In this document: one piece after another, positions 42,986 to 52,324 of the stretch | Layout: the number at the start of each line of letters is the position of its first letter | Position numbering within the stretch: the stretch's first letter is position 1 | Assembly: GCA_025517565.1 (NCBI GenBank) | Contig: JAOPKD010000019.1 | Location: 1-56,463 of the forward strand | DNA: 56,463 bases | Direction: 5' to 3' | Source: Halapricum hydrolyticum | GTDB taxonomy: Archaea > Halobacteriota > Halobacteria > Halobacteriales > Haloarculaceae | Notes under the pieces: generated by a model | What the model saw: only the letters and a program-made list of their open reading frames with translations | Told to the model about the DNA's origin: nothing | The model's database searches: none | Program-made: the position numbers and the translations under genes

Positions 42986-43942
42986 TCAATCCTCTTGGAC
43001 GTATCCGAGTGCCTGGAGCCGAGACGAACGCGTCTGGTCGTCCAGCCGCTCGTAGCTCGCTGGCGTCCCAGCAGTCACGTTCCGCCGTTCGTTCCCCGGA
43101 ACGACGAACCACGGGACAGTTCGCAGTTCCGGCACGTAGAGGTGTGGGCTATGGCCGTAGTGTTTCAGAAAGACCCCCCGTTCACCGAGTGCTTCGCCGT
43201 GGTCGGCGGTGATCACCGAGCGGCCATCCAGCCGCTGTACGAGCTGTTCGGCGTGTTCGATCGCGATCTCGACGTTCTCGGCGTACGCTTGCCGGAGCTC
43301 GTCCGGATCGACGTATCCCTCACGCACAGCCCTGGAGATGCCAGCGTCCGGAACGTCCAGCTCGTCTTTGTTCGGGTTGAAGACGCCGAACTGGTTCTGT
43401 TCGGACAGCTTGATCCCGGTCGGACCGATATACGGTGCGTGCGGTTGCATGAAGTGGGAGATGATCCGTTTGTCCGGGTACTGTTTGTGCATCTCCACCG
43501 TGAGATCGACAATAGCACTCGGGGGAACCGTCCTGAGTGACTCGTCCCAGTGATCAAGTACGTCAGCGTAGCAGACACGGAAGAACACGTCGTCATCGAT
43601 GTCCTCGACGAACGGATTCGCCGTTACCAGTATCGTATCGTGGAACGCTTCTCCCGAAAACGTGGCCTCGATGAACTCCCGACTATGTGACCCTTGAGAG
43701 ACGATCCGGTGTAGTTCGCCGTCCATCGTGTTGTGTTCGGCGAAGTAGTCGAAGCGACAGGCATCCAGAATGATGAGATTATCCCAGTCTCGGTCCATCA
43801 CGTTCACGTCCGGCCCGTATCGACGTCGAAACTGAACCTTCGAGAGGGCCCGTTCCGCCTCTCTGACGAACACACGCGGTGATCGGATCGCGTACAGCAG
43901 ATTCGACAGTGTGTATCGCTCGCGGAGACGAGTTGACGACAT
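42986..43942 (-). CDS. Sulfatase/alkaline phosphatase superfamily protein
   Basis: 318 residues: NLIILDACRFDYFAEHNTM (metal Asp and a C-x-F motif), VEMHKQYPDKRIISHFMQPH, SVITADHGEALGERGVFL and LKHYGHSPHLYVPELRTVPW. The metal-binding DHGE/HYGH signature of the superfamily is kept, but not the canonical C-x-P-x-R sulfatase motif, so a phosphoryl-transferring or phosphodiesterase activity is as likely as sulfate chemistry. Same strand as the flippase. Confidence 0.8.
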   Translation of the reverse strand: MSSTRLRERYTLSNLLYAIRSPRVFVREAERALSKVQFRRRYGPDVNVMDRDWDNLIILDACRFDYFAEHNTMDGELHRIVSQGSHSREFIEATFSGEAFHDTILVTANPFVEDIDDDVFFRVCYADVLDHWDESLRTVPPSAIVDLTVEMHKQYPDKRIISHFMQPHAPYIGPTGIKLSEQNQFGVFNPNKDELDVPDAGISRAVREGYVDPDELRQAYAENVEIAIEHAEQLVQRLDGRSVITADHGEALGERGVFLKHYGHSPHLYVPELRTVPWFVVPGNERRNVTAGTPASYERLDDQTRSSRLQALGYVQED

Positions 43943-44045
43943 CGAGTGTACACAGACATCTCCCTCGTATTGTTATAGTTTGTTTACTGCACACTGGGCC
44001 GACTGTCTCGGCGCAGCGAGATCCACAGCCACGGCCGACAGAATC

Positions 44046-44114
44046 ACACTGCAGGCTGGACGTTCTAGAGATGTTCGGTCAGACCGAATGCGGAAATAGT
44101 GCAGCTGGCAGTGT
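44046..44114. repeat. Two-stem palindrome family, divergent copy G (69 nt)
   Basis: Outer arms ACACTGCAGGCTG and CAGCTGGCAGTGT, inner stem TTCGGTC with GACCGAA around a one-base loop. Its last base is the first base of the stop codon of the DUF1616 gene (stop 44116-44114, minus strand). Sequence is diverged, so membership is likely but not certain. The rest of the 43943-44045 gap is AT-rich and lacks a gene. Confidence 0.5.
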
Positions 44115-45151
44115 CACTCACTCGAATCGACAGTAATCCAGAGTGAGAGTGTACGGTACGCGGTATCCTCGTCGACGTTCTGCGGCGGCTCACCCCGATA
44201 GACGTGATACTGCAAGCGGAGGTTCTCGCCGGTCATCGTCGGCGTGATCGCGTGGGGTTCAGTCCAAGTCTGCCCGGGCAGGACAGTTTCCTGTTCCTGC
44301 AGGACCCGCTCAGTCTCGCTGACGTCACCCGACGCGTCCACCCGCTGGAGCGACACGACGGCCGTGTACGTCGTTTCGACGCCTTCGTAATTCTCGACAC
44401 GGAGCGTCAACTGTTCGCTCGCTCCGGCATCGAGTGTCGAGGGGTATCCGGACGCGACGAGCTCTCCCTCGTCGTTTTCGGTGAGCAGTGTCGTACTGGT
44501 GTACGTTTCACCGCTTGCAGGGAACGTAACGGCGAGCCCGATCGAAGCGAGCGCCACGACGACGGCCAGGACGAGTACGACTGAAAGCAAGCGGTTTCCG
44601 TCCCGGTCAAATATTGTTCCCAGCGAATCACGCACCGCCCAGGACGGGAGTTGCAGTCGCTCGTCGGCGGGGACGACGCCCCGTCGAGTGACCGCGGCAA
44701 CCGTCCCGGCGAAAACAAATGCGTTCAGTCCGAGAAACACCGACTGTGAGGAAAGCGAGCCAGTGAACGGCGTGACGAGAAGGCCCAGTATCGGAACGAT
44801 CGCGACGCTGAGGCCGAACGACAACACCAAGCGCTCGCTCCAGGACGGACGACCTCCGTGTGCGAGTCTGTGGACCGTGGGCGTGGCCGACTCGATCGGA
44901 TCGTTCCCGTCGACGGTCGACTGTCGGCGTGGAAAGAGGACAGCCAGCAAGAGATAGCCGGGGACGAACAACACGACTACCAGACCAACCACTGCACGCA
45001 ACGGCGGAACGGCAGCCGGGTAACCAAACACGAGTCCGTCGAAGACGATGAGTAGGACCGTGATACCGACGAGATCGGTAGGAATCGCAGCAGTGATCCC
45101 GCCGATCCCCTTCGTCGTGTTTTTTGTAGTCACCATGGTTCCCCCGAGCAA
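44114..45151 (-). CDS. DUF1616 family membrane protein
   Basis: 345 residues. Four membrane segments at the N-terminus (TDLVGITVLLIVFDGLVFGY, LRAVVGLVVVLFVPGYLLLA, LVLSFGLSVAIVPILGLLV, SVFLGLNAFVFAGTVAAV), one more (SVVLVLAVVVALASIGLAVT) and then an exported beta-rich domain (about 215-345, FSASGETYTS-like, GASEQLTLRVENYEG). DUF1616 proteins recur in archaeal polysaccharide clusters. Start is TTG/ATG at 45151 or 45136. Confidence 0.82.
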   Translation of the reverse strand: MLGGTMVTTKNTTKGIGGITAAIPTDLVGITVLLIVFDGLVFGYPAAVPPLRAVVGLVVVLFVPGYLLLAVLFPRRQSTVDGNDPIESATPTVHRLAHGGRPSWSERLVLSFGLSVAIVPILGLLVTPFTGSLSSQSVFLGLNAFVFAGTVAAVTRRGVVPADERLQLPSWAVRDSLGTIFDRDGNRLLSVVLVLAVVVALASIGLAVTFPASGETYTSTTLLTENDEGELVASGYPSTLDAGASEQLTLRVENYEGVETTYTAVVSLQRVDASGDVSETERVLQEQETVLPGQTWTEPHAITPTMTGENLRLQYHVYRGEPPQNVDEDTAYRTLSLWITVDSSE

Positions 45152-45327
45152 CCGCAGGCTATCGATATGGGGGCTTCTCCATCCGGGTTCTCTCTCTCTG
45201 CTTTCATCCGTATCGGCTACGTACTCTCGATAGACCCATTGTAATGGTGATCCTTCCGGCCAGTGTCGTCAGGTCCGTCTCGTCATGTCGATTGTGTGTC
45301 GGTATATCCGGGCTGGCACGCACGTCG

Positions 45328-46713
45328 CTACAGGTATCCAAGGTCATCGAGTTGTTTCCGCATTTCCGCATTGAACTGGGCGGTGCGCGTCTCACCGATC
45401 GGCTGGCCGAATCGCTCGATCCACTCCTCGGCGCGGTTCCGGAATCTATCGACTGTGTCCTGGTTTCCGTCACGTCGGTCGACGAGCTCGCTCGGACGCT
45501 CGAACAGCCGTGAGTACGACCCTGCCGTGTCGTATCGATATCCCTGCGTTCGGAGCGTGGTGAGGTCGCCAGCGGGAAAGTCCTCGACGGGGAACCGTTC
45601 ATTATAGGCGCTGATCGCTTCGAGTTTCCCTCTCGCGCGAATCCCGCCACGCTGGGTGACGGCGACGTCCCGCTGTCGATCGCGTACGTCCTGACCGGCC
45701 GGGACGGGGTGGTCGACATCCAGCTCCGAACAGAGCATCTGCATCACGTCCGCGTGCTGAACGAGCCCCCCGTTCGGTAGCCCGTCGAGACCACTGACTA
45801 CCAGCGGTACCCGTGACACAGCGCTGTGAGTGGTCAACATGTGTGCGAGCAGCCCGTGTTCGTCAAACAGCTCGCCGTGATCTGCCGTGACCACGACGAT
45901 CGGATCCGATAGTTTCGCTTGCGCGTAGTCTATCAGTTCGCCGGCGAGTGAATCGACGTACGCGATCGCCGAATCGTACATGACACGCAGTGCCTGCCAC
46001 TCCTCGTCGGTGAAGGGGTCGTCCTGCGCGATATATCGATGGAGGTTACTGGACATGTCGAGTGCGATGTCGACGGCTTCGTCGACCGTCACTGGGAGGT
46101 CATCGACGAACCGGTCGCGCCACGTCACCGGGGGGACGTACGCGTGGTGTGAGTCGCCGTGGTGAATGTACAGAAACAGCGGTTCGTCGTCGGCTCCGGC
46201 GTTTCTGATGTGTTTCTTTGCGATCTCGTTGCTGAGATAGCCGACACAGTGCTGGTTGCCGTCGGTCGTCAGGCCGCCGGAGTGCCGTCGGATATTCAGT
46301 AGCCACTTCGCGACGGACGTCGGCCCGGCTTCGGCGAGCAGACTGGATTTGACCAGGTAGTGGAAGTCGTCAAACCCGCGATCGAGACCGGTGCTCGCGC
46401 TCAGCTGTCCGTTCGGAGAGATGCAGGCGGTTCGATATCCCGCTCTACCGAACGCCTCGGGGATCGTCGTGATCACGTCGGGGAGTTTCGCGTCAGTCGA
46501 CCACGTCCGGTGGGCCGATGGGGCCTGTCCGGTCAGGATACTCGCACTCGAGGAACGCGTCCAGATGTCGTGTGAGAAACACTGGTCGAACGACTGGCCT
46601 TCGGACGCGAGGGCCGAGAGGTTCGGAGTCGTCTCTCGGTCGTGGCTCGCAAGCGACGTGTGATCGAAGCGGATACTCTCTAGAGTTATCCACAGGATAT
46701 CTCTTTGGGACAT
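45328..46713 (-). CDS. Sulfatase family protein
   Basis: 461 residues: ILWITLESIRFDHTSLASHD, TTPNLSALASEGQSFDQCFS, HDIWTRSSSASILTGQAPSA, FLYIHHGDSHHAYVPPVTW and VVVTADHGELFDEHGLLAHM. Superfamily metal ligands are present and Ser replaces the usual Cys at the modified nucleophile site, as in many members. It starts 9 bp after the stop of the polytopic membrane gene, indicating one operon. Possibly adds or removes charged groups on the surface glycan. Confidence 0.85.
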   Translation of the reverse strand: MSQRDILWITLESIRFDHTSLASHDRETTPNLSALASEGQSFDQCFSHDIWTRSSSASILTGQAPSAHRTWSTDAKLPDVITTIPEAFGRAGYRTACISPNGQLSASTGLDRGFDDFHYLVKSSLLAEAGPTSVAKWLLNIRRHSGGLTTDGNQHCVGYLSNEIAKKHIRNAGADDEPLFLYIHHGDSHHAYVPPVTWRDRFVDDLPVTVDEAVDIALDMSSNLHRYIAQDDPFTDEEWQALRVMYDSAIAYVDSLAGELIDYAQAKLSDPIVVVTADHGELFDEHGLLAHMLTTHSAVSRVPLVVSGLDGLPNGGLVQHADVMQMLCSELDVDHPVPAGQDVRDRQRDVAVTQRGGIRARGKLEAISAYNERFPVEDFPAGDLTTLRTQGYRYDTAGSYSRLFERPSELVDRRDGNQDTVDRFRNRAEEWIERFGQPIGETRTAQFNAEMRKQLDDLGYL

Positions 46714-46722
46714 GCTCAGGTT

Positions 46723-48516
46723 TCAGGGAACGAAGTACAGTTCCGTATCGCCGTTCGAGAAGACGCGGTCCACGCCCCGCTGGCGTTCGAGAGACTCGAA
46801 AGACCCGCGCGAGAAGCGATACTCTCGATACGCGGTGACTTCGCGCTCGTAGGTGTTCCGGGAAAGTATGAGATACCACTCGGAGCCCGGTCGGTCCTGC
46901 AGGTTCCGTAGTTCACTGTCGTTGATGGTATCAGACAGACGGGGGTCGCTATCGACAGAGCGCAGCGCGTCGTGGTACCTGTCCGGTTCCTGGACGACGC
47001 CGCTGATCACGGCCGAGTCGCTCGTCACGTCGAACGTCGTCTGGTAACCGTCGATACGTGATTCCGTCACGTGCTGGTTGGCGAGATTGAGATACGGGGA
47101 GTTGAAAAAGACCACTGCGGAGAGCACGAACAGCACCACGAACACGGTCACAGCGGACGGTTTCATGACTGTCCGAAACCGCGTTTGGGAGAGTTTCATC
47201 AGCCCGTATGTCATCGCAATTGCGCCGAGAATCGTCACGATGACCATCATGAAACTGGCCTGTCTGAAGTAATACCGTCCGACGTTGCCGAACAGGTACG
47301 CGCCGAAGACGGGTGCCGTCAGAACGAGTCCGCCGACGAGAGACAGGAGCATCCGTCGGGTATCGGCCGAATCCTCTAGCCACGCAGGGCGGTTGGTGAA
47401 GGCGGCAACCGCCAGCGTGACCGCCGCAACGATGTACAGCGTACTCACGGTGAACAGTTTGAGGTAGATCACCGCAGGACTCGAGCCGATCGACTGGAGG
47501 GAGTTCGACTGTGTGCCGATCGCAGCACCGGCACCGGGGGACGCTCCGGAAACGTATTCGCCTAGCGAGACGACGATGATACTCCCCGTATCTAGCACGC
47601 CAGGGGACTGGATAATCCAGGCGACGTAGGCGATCACGGAGAAGAGGATGACTGGAGCCAGCGACCGATGGTCCCACCACGACTGCGTGTTCGACCACCG
47701 GGAAGCCACGAAGCCGACGAGAGCGAACGCGACAAGTAGCAGGATGACATTCAGTGCCTGCATCGGGTGCAGCAGGATCGACGCACCGATCGTGACCAGC
47801 ACGACGGCACTGAACGCCGTGGCAGACCCGTATCCTGAATCGGGTGATCGAAGATAGCCGACGATGAGGTACAGGATAATCGGCACGAACAGCACCGCCT
47901 GGCTGCTCGGGTGCGGAAAGAGATTGGTCGCGAACTGGTGTATCGGGACGAGCAGAAACGCCGTGAACGCACCGACGACCAGCGCCGTCTCGCCGCCGAC
48001 GACCGCACGAACCAGCAGCGGGACGAAGATGAAAAAGGTGATTGCGATGACTGGCGGGATCAACAGGGCGGATTGCCACACCGAAAACCCGGTCACGCCG
48101 GACAGGAACGCGGCGAGCGTGTGGACCGCCGGGTAGGCCGTTCCGTAGGGTGTCAGTGTCCCGGCCGTGAGTTCTCTGGTTATTCCGGCGTGGGTCATCG
48201 GGTCGTTGACACCGTAGTAGAAGTATCCCCGGATAAGGGGAAGCGCAACGATCGCGAAACTCCCGGCCCCGCCGAGGACGAGTCCGAGACGCCGGTGCAG
48301 GGCGTTGGTCGTCGAAAACGAGACGACTGCCGCGGACAGGTAGGCGATGCCGATGCCGACCCAGAAGAGCGTCGGTGTCGACGCGTAAATAGACAGTTCG
48401 TAGGCAGTCGCAGGGTTCGCGTGTGCGATCAACACGGCGACCGTGAGACTCACAAACCCGATGAGCCCCGCGATCGCAGTGAACCGATCGCCGCCGTGGG
48501 CGAGCTGATTCATCAT
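46723..48516 (-). CDS. Large polytopic membrane protein, glycosyltransferase-like
   Basis: 597 residues, about 12 membrane helices, with an early extracytoplasmic loop YGVNDPMTHAGITRELTAGT and a C-terminal soluble region of about 110 residues (VISGVVQEPDRYHDALRSVD, EWYLILSRNTYEREV). The loop with N-D-P after a YFYYG helix resembles GT-C type mannosyl/oligosaccharyl transferases of archaeal cell-surface clusters. First gene of the minus-strand operon. Exact activity unknown. Confidence 0.75.
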   Translation of the reverse strand: MMNQLAHGGDRFTAIAGLIGFVSLTVAVLIAHANPATAYELSIYASTPTLFWVGIGIAYLSAAVVSFSTTNALHRRLGLVLGGAGSFAIVALPLIRGYFYYGVNDPMTHAGITRELTAGTLTPYGTAYPAVHTLAAFLSGVTGFSVWQSALLIPPVIAITFFIFVPLLVRAVVGGETALVVGAFTAFLLVPIHQFATNLFPHPSSQAVLFVPIILYLIVGYLRSPDSGYGSATAFSAVVLVTIGASILLHPMQALNVILLLVAFALVGFVASRWSNTQSWWDHRSLAPVILFSVIAYVAWIIQSPGVLDTGSIIVVSLGEYVSGASPGAGAAIGTQSNSLQSIGSSPAVIYLKLFTVSTLYIVAAVTLAVAAFTNRPAWLEDSADTRRMLLSLVGGLVLTAPVFGAYLFGNVGRYYFRQASFMMVIVTILGAIAMTYGLMKLSQTRFRTVMKPSAVTVFVVLFVLSAVVFFNSPYLNLANQHVTESRIDGYQTTFDVTSDSAVISGVVQEPDRYHDALRSVDSDPRLSDTINDSELRNLQDRPGSEWYLILSRNTYEREVTAYREYRFSRGSFESLERQRGVDRVFSNGDTELYFVP

Positions 48517-48690
48517 ACCCCACTCGATCCATGAGATGCGTAGTTATCATTGTCCTACCGGTCTCGATCGGTTCACTGCTGTCAGAGGGGATCGTCGAAC
48601 GTCGTGTTATGAGCCTGCTACTGTTCTAGACGGAGCTTACTCAGTAGTATGCACACAAACACTTTCCAGACGCGTGGACAGTGTACGTCC

Positions 48691-50694
48691 ATGGATCTCT
48701 CTCGCCGACGGTACCTACTGGCCGCCGGGAGCGCTTTTGGCTTCGCAGGATGCTCAAGTGGTGGCACGGTCCCAGCGGATGCGCCGACAAACTACACGAT
48801 ACACCCTGACGTGCCGCCCCTCGAAGACGCGGTGTACGATCTCGATCACACAGTCGGGAAGAACGGAGTCGGCGAATACGAGACGATCGCCGACGCGTAC
48901 CGAAACGCACGTGCAGGGGACGTGATCGGTCTCGGAGACGGGAGCTACTCACTGAAGCCGGTAACGACGACGATCAGCGATTCCCCTATCGGATCGTTCG
49001 GCTCCCTCGAAATACCGGAAATCACCGTGATCGGCAGGGGAGCAAATCAGTCGAGAGTGGATTTCGGGTCCGAACACGAGGTGCTCGCGCTCCCGTCGTG
49101 GCAGTTGCGGCACCTGACGGTCACGGCCGGGGACAGTATCGTCGGGCCCCGGAACAACACCTTCCGAACGTGTCGCATCACGTCCCCGATCATGGACCCG
49201 CCAGGGTACGGCGGCAAGTCCCACCAAACCGAGACCGACGACGTACTCACCGCGTCCGGCCTGCCACGGACACCGTCGGCGGCCCGGACCTATTACGGAC
49301 TCGCCTTCGACACGGTCCTGAACGCCGTCGAGGACCTCGGGTTCGACAACACGGGTACCGAGCCGATCGACGATGCGTTCGAATCGGCATACGAATCGGG
49401 GACGCTCATCGAGTTTCCGCCGGGCGAGTACCTGACCGAACGCGAACACGAGGGAGATAACGTCTCCCGGTTCGGCATCAGGGGTCTCGGCACCAGCCGC
49501 CGGGACGTCCAGATCAAACCGGTCGAAGGCGCGAGACTGAAGTGGCTGAACGCCACCGACAGCGGCCCACACCTGGTCGAGAACCTCTCGCTACACGAAC
49601 GTAGCGACGACACGAGTCAGTTGTCGCTGCGACTCACCACGAGTGGGGGATCGGTCCTCAAGAACGTCGAGTGGCTCGGCCGGACGCCGAACGACTCCGA
49701 TGTGGGGTACTCACTGGCCGCGGAGGTGACTGACCAGGACGGCGTCTTCGTCATCGACGGGATTTACGCTGGCCTCGACGAACCGGCGATGGAGGTGTCG
49801 TACCCGAACGGCGTCGCCTTCCTCCGGTCCGGGCCGCTACACAAAGGAGAGGTCGTCCTCAGGGATCCGGTGATCCACGAGCGCAACTCCGCTGCAACGC
49901 GTTCGACGGCACCGACCGGCGTACTGACCATCGAGGGCGGGGAGTTCGTCAACAACCAGAACGCGAACATCCGCTTCGGTGCCGGCGATCATCCCTCGAA
50001 GGTCTCCAGCGCGACCGGCTGTTACGTCAGAGTCGATGGATCGCGCAACTCTACTGACGCCGTCCGGGTCGAGGGCGAACGGTACACCGGGGCGGTCTTT
50101 CGTGACATCGAGATCGAGTGGACCAAACGGGCCGCCCGAGGCGTCATCACGTTCCCGGACTACGCTACCCACGGGAGCGCGGAGTTCTACGACTGCGTCG
50201 TGCGCAACGACGGCGAGGAGACACTGACCGTCAACGCGGCCTTTTCACCGGATTCCAACGACGATGTCGTGTTCGACAACTGTAGTTTCACCGGATCCGG
50301 CCGGGGTTTCTACGCCGATAACCGCGATGGATCGGTGATCCGTGACTCCTGTATCGACCTGCCTAACGGGTCGATACGAGGTTTCGAAACCGTGAACGCC
50401 GATCGATCGGATTGCAGACGTCCACAGGCACCCGACGCCGTGACCCCAACGATCACCGCGAACAAGAGCGGGGAGACAACGGTTGACTTCTCGGCGGCGG
50501 ACTCCACGTACCTTGATGGAGCTGCCACGAGCTATACGTGGGAACTCGACGATACGACCGAGACGGGCGAGACCATCTCACGGACGTTCCCGGAGGCAGG
50601 CACGTACAGCGTCGCGCTCGCTGTCGAAAATGAGAGCGGAGAGACGAACTCAACGACGACCGAACTGATCGTGAACTATCCCCGGCTGGTGTGA
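48691..50694 (+). CDS. Tat-exported lipoprotein, parallel beta-helix with PKD domain
   Basis: 667 residues from ATG 48691. The N-terminus LSRRRYLLAAGSAFGFAGC is a twin-arginine signal with a lipobox cysteine, so it is exported folded and lipid-anchored. Residues about 60-560 look like a right-handed beta helix (GVGEYETIADAYRNARAGDV, repeats of V-x-N/D-turns), as in pectate-lyase-like proteins. Residues about 575-665 are a PKD/Ig-like domain (TYSVALAVENESGE). It may bind or cleave a surface polysaccharide. ATG 48649 is an alternative but would place 14 residues before the signal. Confidence 0.8.
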   Translation: MDLSRRRYLLAAGSAFGFAGCSSGGTVPADAPTNYTIHPDVPPLEDAVYDLDHTVGKNGVGEYETIADAYRNARAGDVIGLGDGSYSLKPVTTTISDSPIGSFGSLEIPEITVIGRGANQSRVDFGSEHEVLALPSWQLRHLTVTAGDSIVGPRNNTFRTCRITSPIMDPPGYGGKSHQTETDDVLTASGLPRTPSAARTYYGLAFDTVLNAVEDLGFDNTGTEPIDDAFESAYESGTLIEFPPGEYLTEREHEGDNVSRFGIRGLGTSRRDVQIKPVEGARLKWLNATDSGPHLVENLSLHERSDDTSQLSLRLTTSGGSVLKNVEWLGRTPNDSDVGYSLAAEVTDQDGVFVIDGIYAGLDEPAMEVSYPNGVAFLRSGPLHKGEVVLRDPVIHERNSAATRSTAPTGVLTIEGGEFVNNQNANIRFGAGDHPSKVSSATGCYVRVDGSRNSTDAVRVEGERYTGAVFRDIEIEWTKRAARGVITFPDYATHGSAEFYDCVVRNDGEETLTVNAAFSPDSNDDVVFDNCSFTGSGRGFYADNRDGSVIRDSCIDLPNGSIRGFETVNADRSDCRRPQAPDAVTPTITANKSGETTVDFSAADSTYLDGAATSYTWELDDTTETGETISRTFPEAGTYSVALAVENESGETNSTTTELIVNYPRLV

Positions 50695-50695
50695 C

Positions 50696-51127
50696 CTACC
50701 CTTCTACCGTGATCTGTCCGTCCCCGTAGACGGTGACCCTGTACCCGCAATAATAGAACGTCACTTCGCCGGGCGGTCCATCGGCCAGGTCGTCGAACAT
50801 GTGCTCCAGGGACTCGACGTCGATCGAATCCTGCAACGGTGGGAGTTCAGTCTTCTCAACGCCCTCGTGAGACGCCACAGCCGTCAGAATCGAATCGACC
50901 GGGAACTCGTCCGTCGTCGGCGACTCGTGTGTGGTCTCCCGGGCAAGCTGCGTGATCTCAACGTCCCACGCCAGCGTTGTATCGCTCTCGGGAACGATCT
51001 GCCATCCACCAGTAACATCGATACCGTTTTGATGTGACGAAACCAATAGTTCTCGCAGGACCTCGTGGAAATCCCCTGCAGGCCCGATATCTCCCCCTGA
51101 AGCGTGTTTTTCTATATCTTTAGACAC
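50696..51127 (-). CDS. Protein with C-terminal HalOD1 output domain
   Basis: 143 residues from GTG 51127: a short N-terminal region, then WDVEITQLARETTHESPTTD, FPVDSILTAVASHEGVEKTE and the beta-rich HalOD1 end (GPPGEVTFYYCGYRVTVYGD). The frame is open to 51190, but that part is AT-rich, and a TATA-like TTATTTATC lies about 27 bases before the GTG. Its stop is 1 bp from the stop of the convergent lipoprotein gene. Confidence 0.75.
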   Translation of the reverse strand: MSKDIEKHASGGDIGPAGDFHEVLRELLVSSHQNGIDVTGGWQIVPESDTTLAWDVEITQLARETTHESPTTDEFPVDSILTAVASHEGVEKTELPPLQDSIDVESLEHMFDDLADGPPGEVTFYYCGYRVTVYGDGQITVEG

Positions 51128-51293
51128 GATAGCAACGATTGGATTCGACAAGATAAATAAGTTTTCCCTAAATAATTGGTATATATACATCTAGTCGCAC
51201 GCTATCTGGACCGCAGGCGTTCGTGTCCGTACATATCGGCTTATGTTACTCACATAATCAAAATCATCCCCTTTGTGAAAACATGGCACAGTA

Positions 51294-51647
51294 ATGCGTG
51301 TAGAGACCGAATGTTCTCTCGTGAGAGAGCCAATCATGGACGAGTGTCTCCAGTTGCTCGCCGACAGCCGACGGCGTCGGGTGATCCGGTGTCTGCAGGC
51401 AGAGGGTGGGACGACAGTCGAAGACCTCGCAGTACAGCTACTCGCCGATATCCCTGATAACTCCCGTGAGAAGATCCACACCGAGCTCCATCACACGCAC
51501 CTGCCCAAGCTCCAGTCCTACGGGATCGTCGATTACGACCGCGACAGCGGGGCCGTGCGGTATCACGCCCACGACGGGCTCGAGCAGGTCCTGGATTCAC
51601 TGCCGGAGCAGACGCTCGTTCCGCCCGCCAAGGCGAAAAACAGGTAG
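51294..51647 (+). CDS. DUF7344-like winged-helix protein
   Basis: 117 residues: MDECLQLLADSRRRRVIRCL, QAEGGTTVEDLAVQLLADIP, HHTHLPKLQSYGIVDYDRDS, GAVRYHAHDGLEQVLDSLPE. Matches the haloarchaeal DUF7344 winged-helix family. Start is ATG 51294 or ATG 51336. The region 51128-51293 upstream is AT-rich and carries no gene. Confidence 0.75.
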   Translation: MRVETECSLVREPIMDECLQLLADSRRRRVIRCLQAEGGTTVEDLAVQLLADIPDNSREKIHTELHHTHLPKLQSYGIVDYDRDSGAVRYHAHDGLEQVLDSLPEQTLVPPAKAKNR

Positions 51648-51649
51648 CA

Positions 51650-51945
51650 TCACGTCGACGAGTCGGGTCTCTCGTCAGTTCTGTCGAGTTGCCAGGTGAA
51701 GATCGTTTTCAGGACGACGACCGGGCTGTTCGTCTCGCCCGTGCCCCAGATCGCGGTTTCCGACCGTGGGTCGGACGGGGTCGCGTCGTCGCCGTTGACC
51801 AGGACACTCGACTCGCGTCTCTTGCCGTTCCCGTGCCGAGACTCGCGAGCGCGACGAACGTCTGCGCTGCGTACGCACTCAACCCGAACCGTTCGAGTTG
51901 CTCGATGGCGACTGACGATGGGTCCGCTGTTGGATCTGGTGTCAC
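51650..51945 (-). pseudogene. TrmB family regulator remnant, internally deleted and frameshifted
   Basis: The N-terminal part in one frame (SVAIEQLERFGLSAYAAQTF, VALASLGTGTARDASRV) is a TrmB helix-turn-helix start. The middle is missing. The C-terminal part in another frame (VLVNGDDATPSDPRSETAIW, GTGETNSPVVVLKTIFTWQL, ending at TGA 51650-51652) matches the C-terminal of the intact TrmB protein at 52325 (TLLVSSIMPESKEERAIFGE, GFGNGLVVV). It is a degenerate copy with an internal deletion. Confidence 0.75.
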
Positions 51946-51959
51946 CACTCGGAGAGTAG

Positions 51960-52324
51960 CATGAACCCAGCCAGGTAGGCTGGGTGACACGCAGCAGCAA
52001 GGTGGTTGGGTTGGGACACAGCACTGGTCTGCGTGCCAGTTGCAAGGTACGAACCGTACCGTATATCCCTTTTGTGATTAACTGGGTTACGTGATATCAC
52101 AGATATATTTCGGGAGCGACCAACCCCAGTCCGGACTCCAGAAATGTTACTCGGATACTCACAAATCATTCGGGGAAGTCGTATTACGGGCGAAAAAAGC
52201 GATGACATCCGACAGACGCCTGTCGGGCTGTCCGTCCAGTCACGAATGGAGTGACAATACATATCTGTTGTCGACGCGTACCTGTATACAAGGCCCGGGA
52301 GTTGTCCCGGGCGGTTGGGACACA
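51960..52324. other. Intergenic region upstream of the intact TrmB gene
   Basis: 365 bp. A hairpin CCAGCC-AGGTA-GGCTGG lies at 51967-51983 and a GC-rich one (CCCGGGAGTTGTCCCGGG) near 52293-52310, close before the TrmB start. AT-rich stretches (52060-52110) may be the promoter. No convincing gene. Confidence 0.5.
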
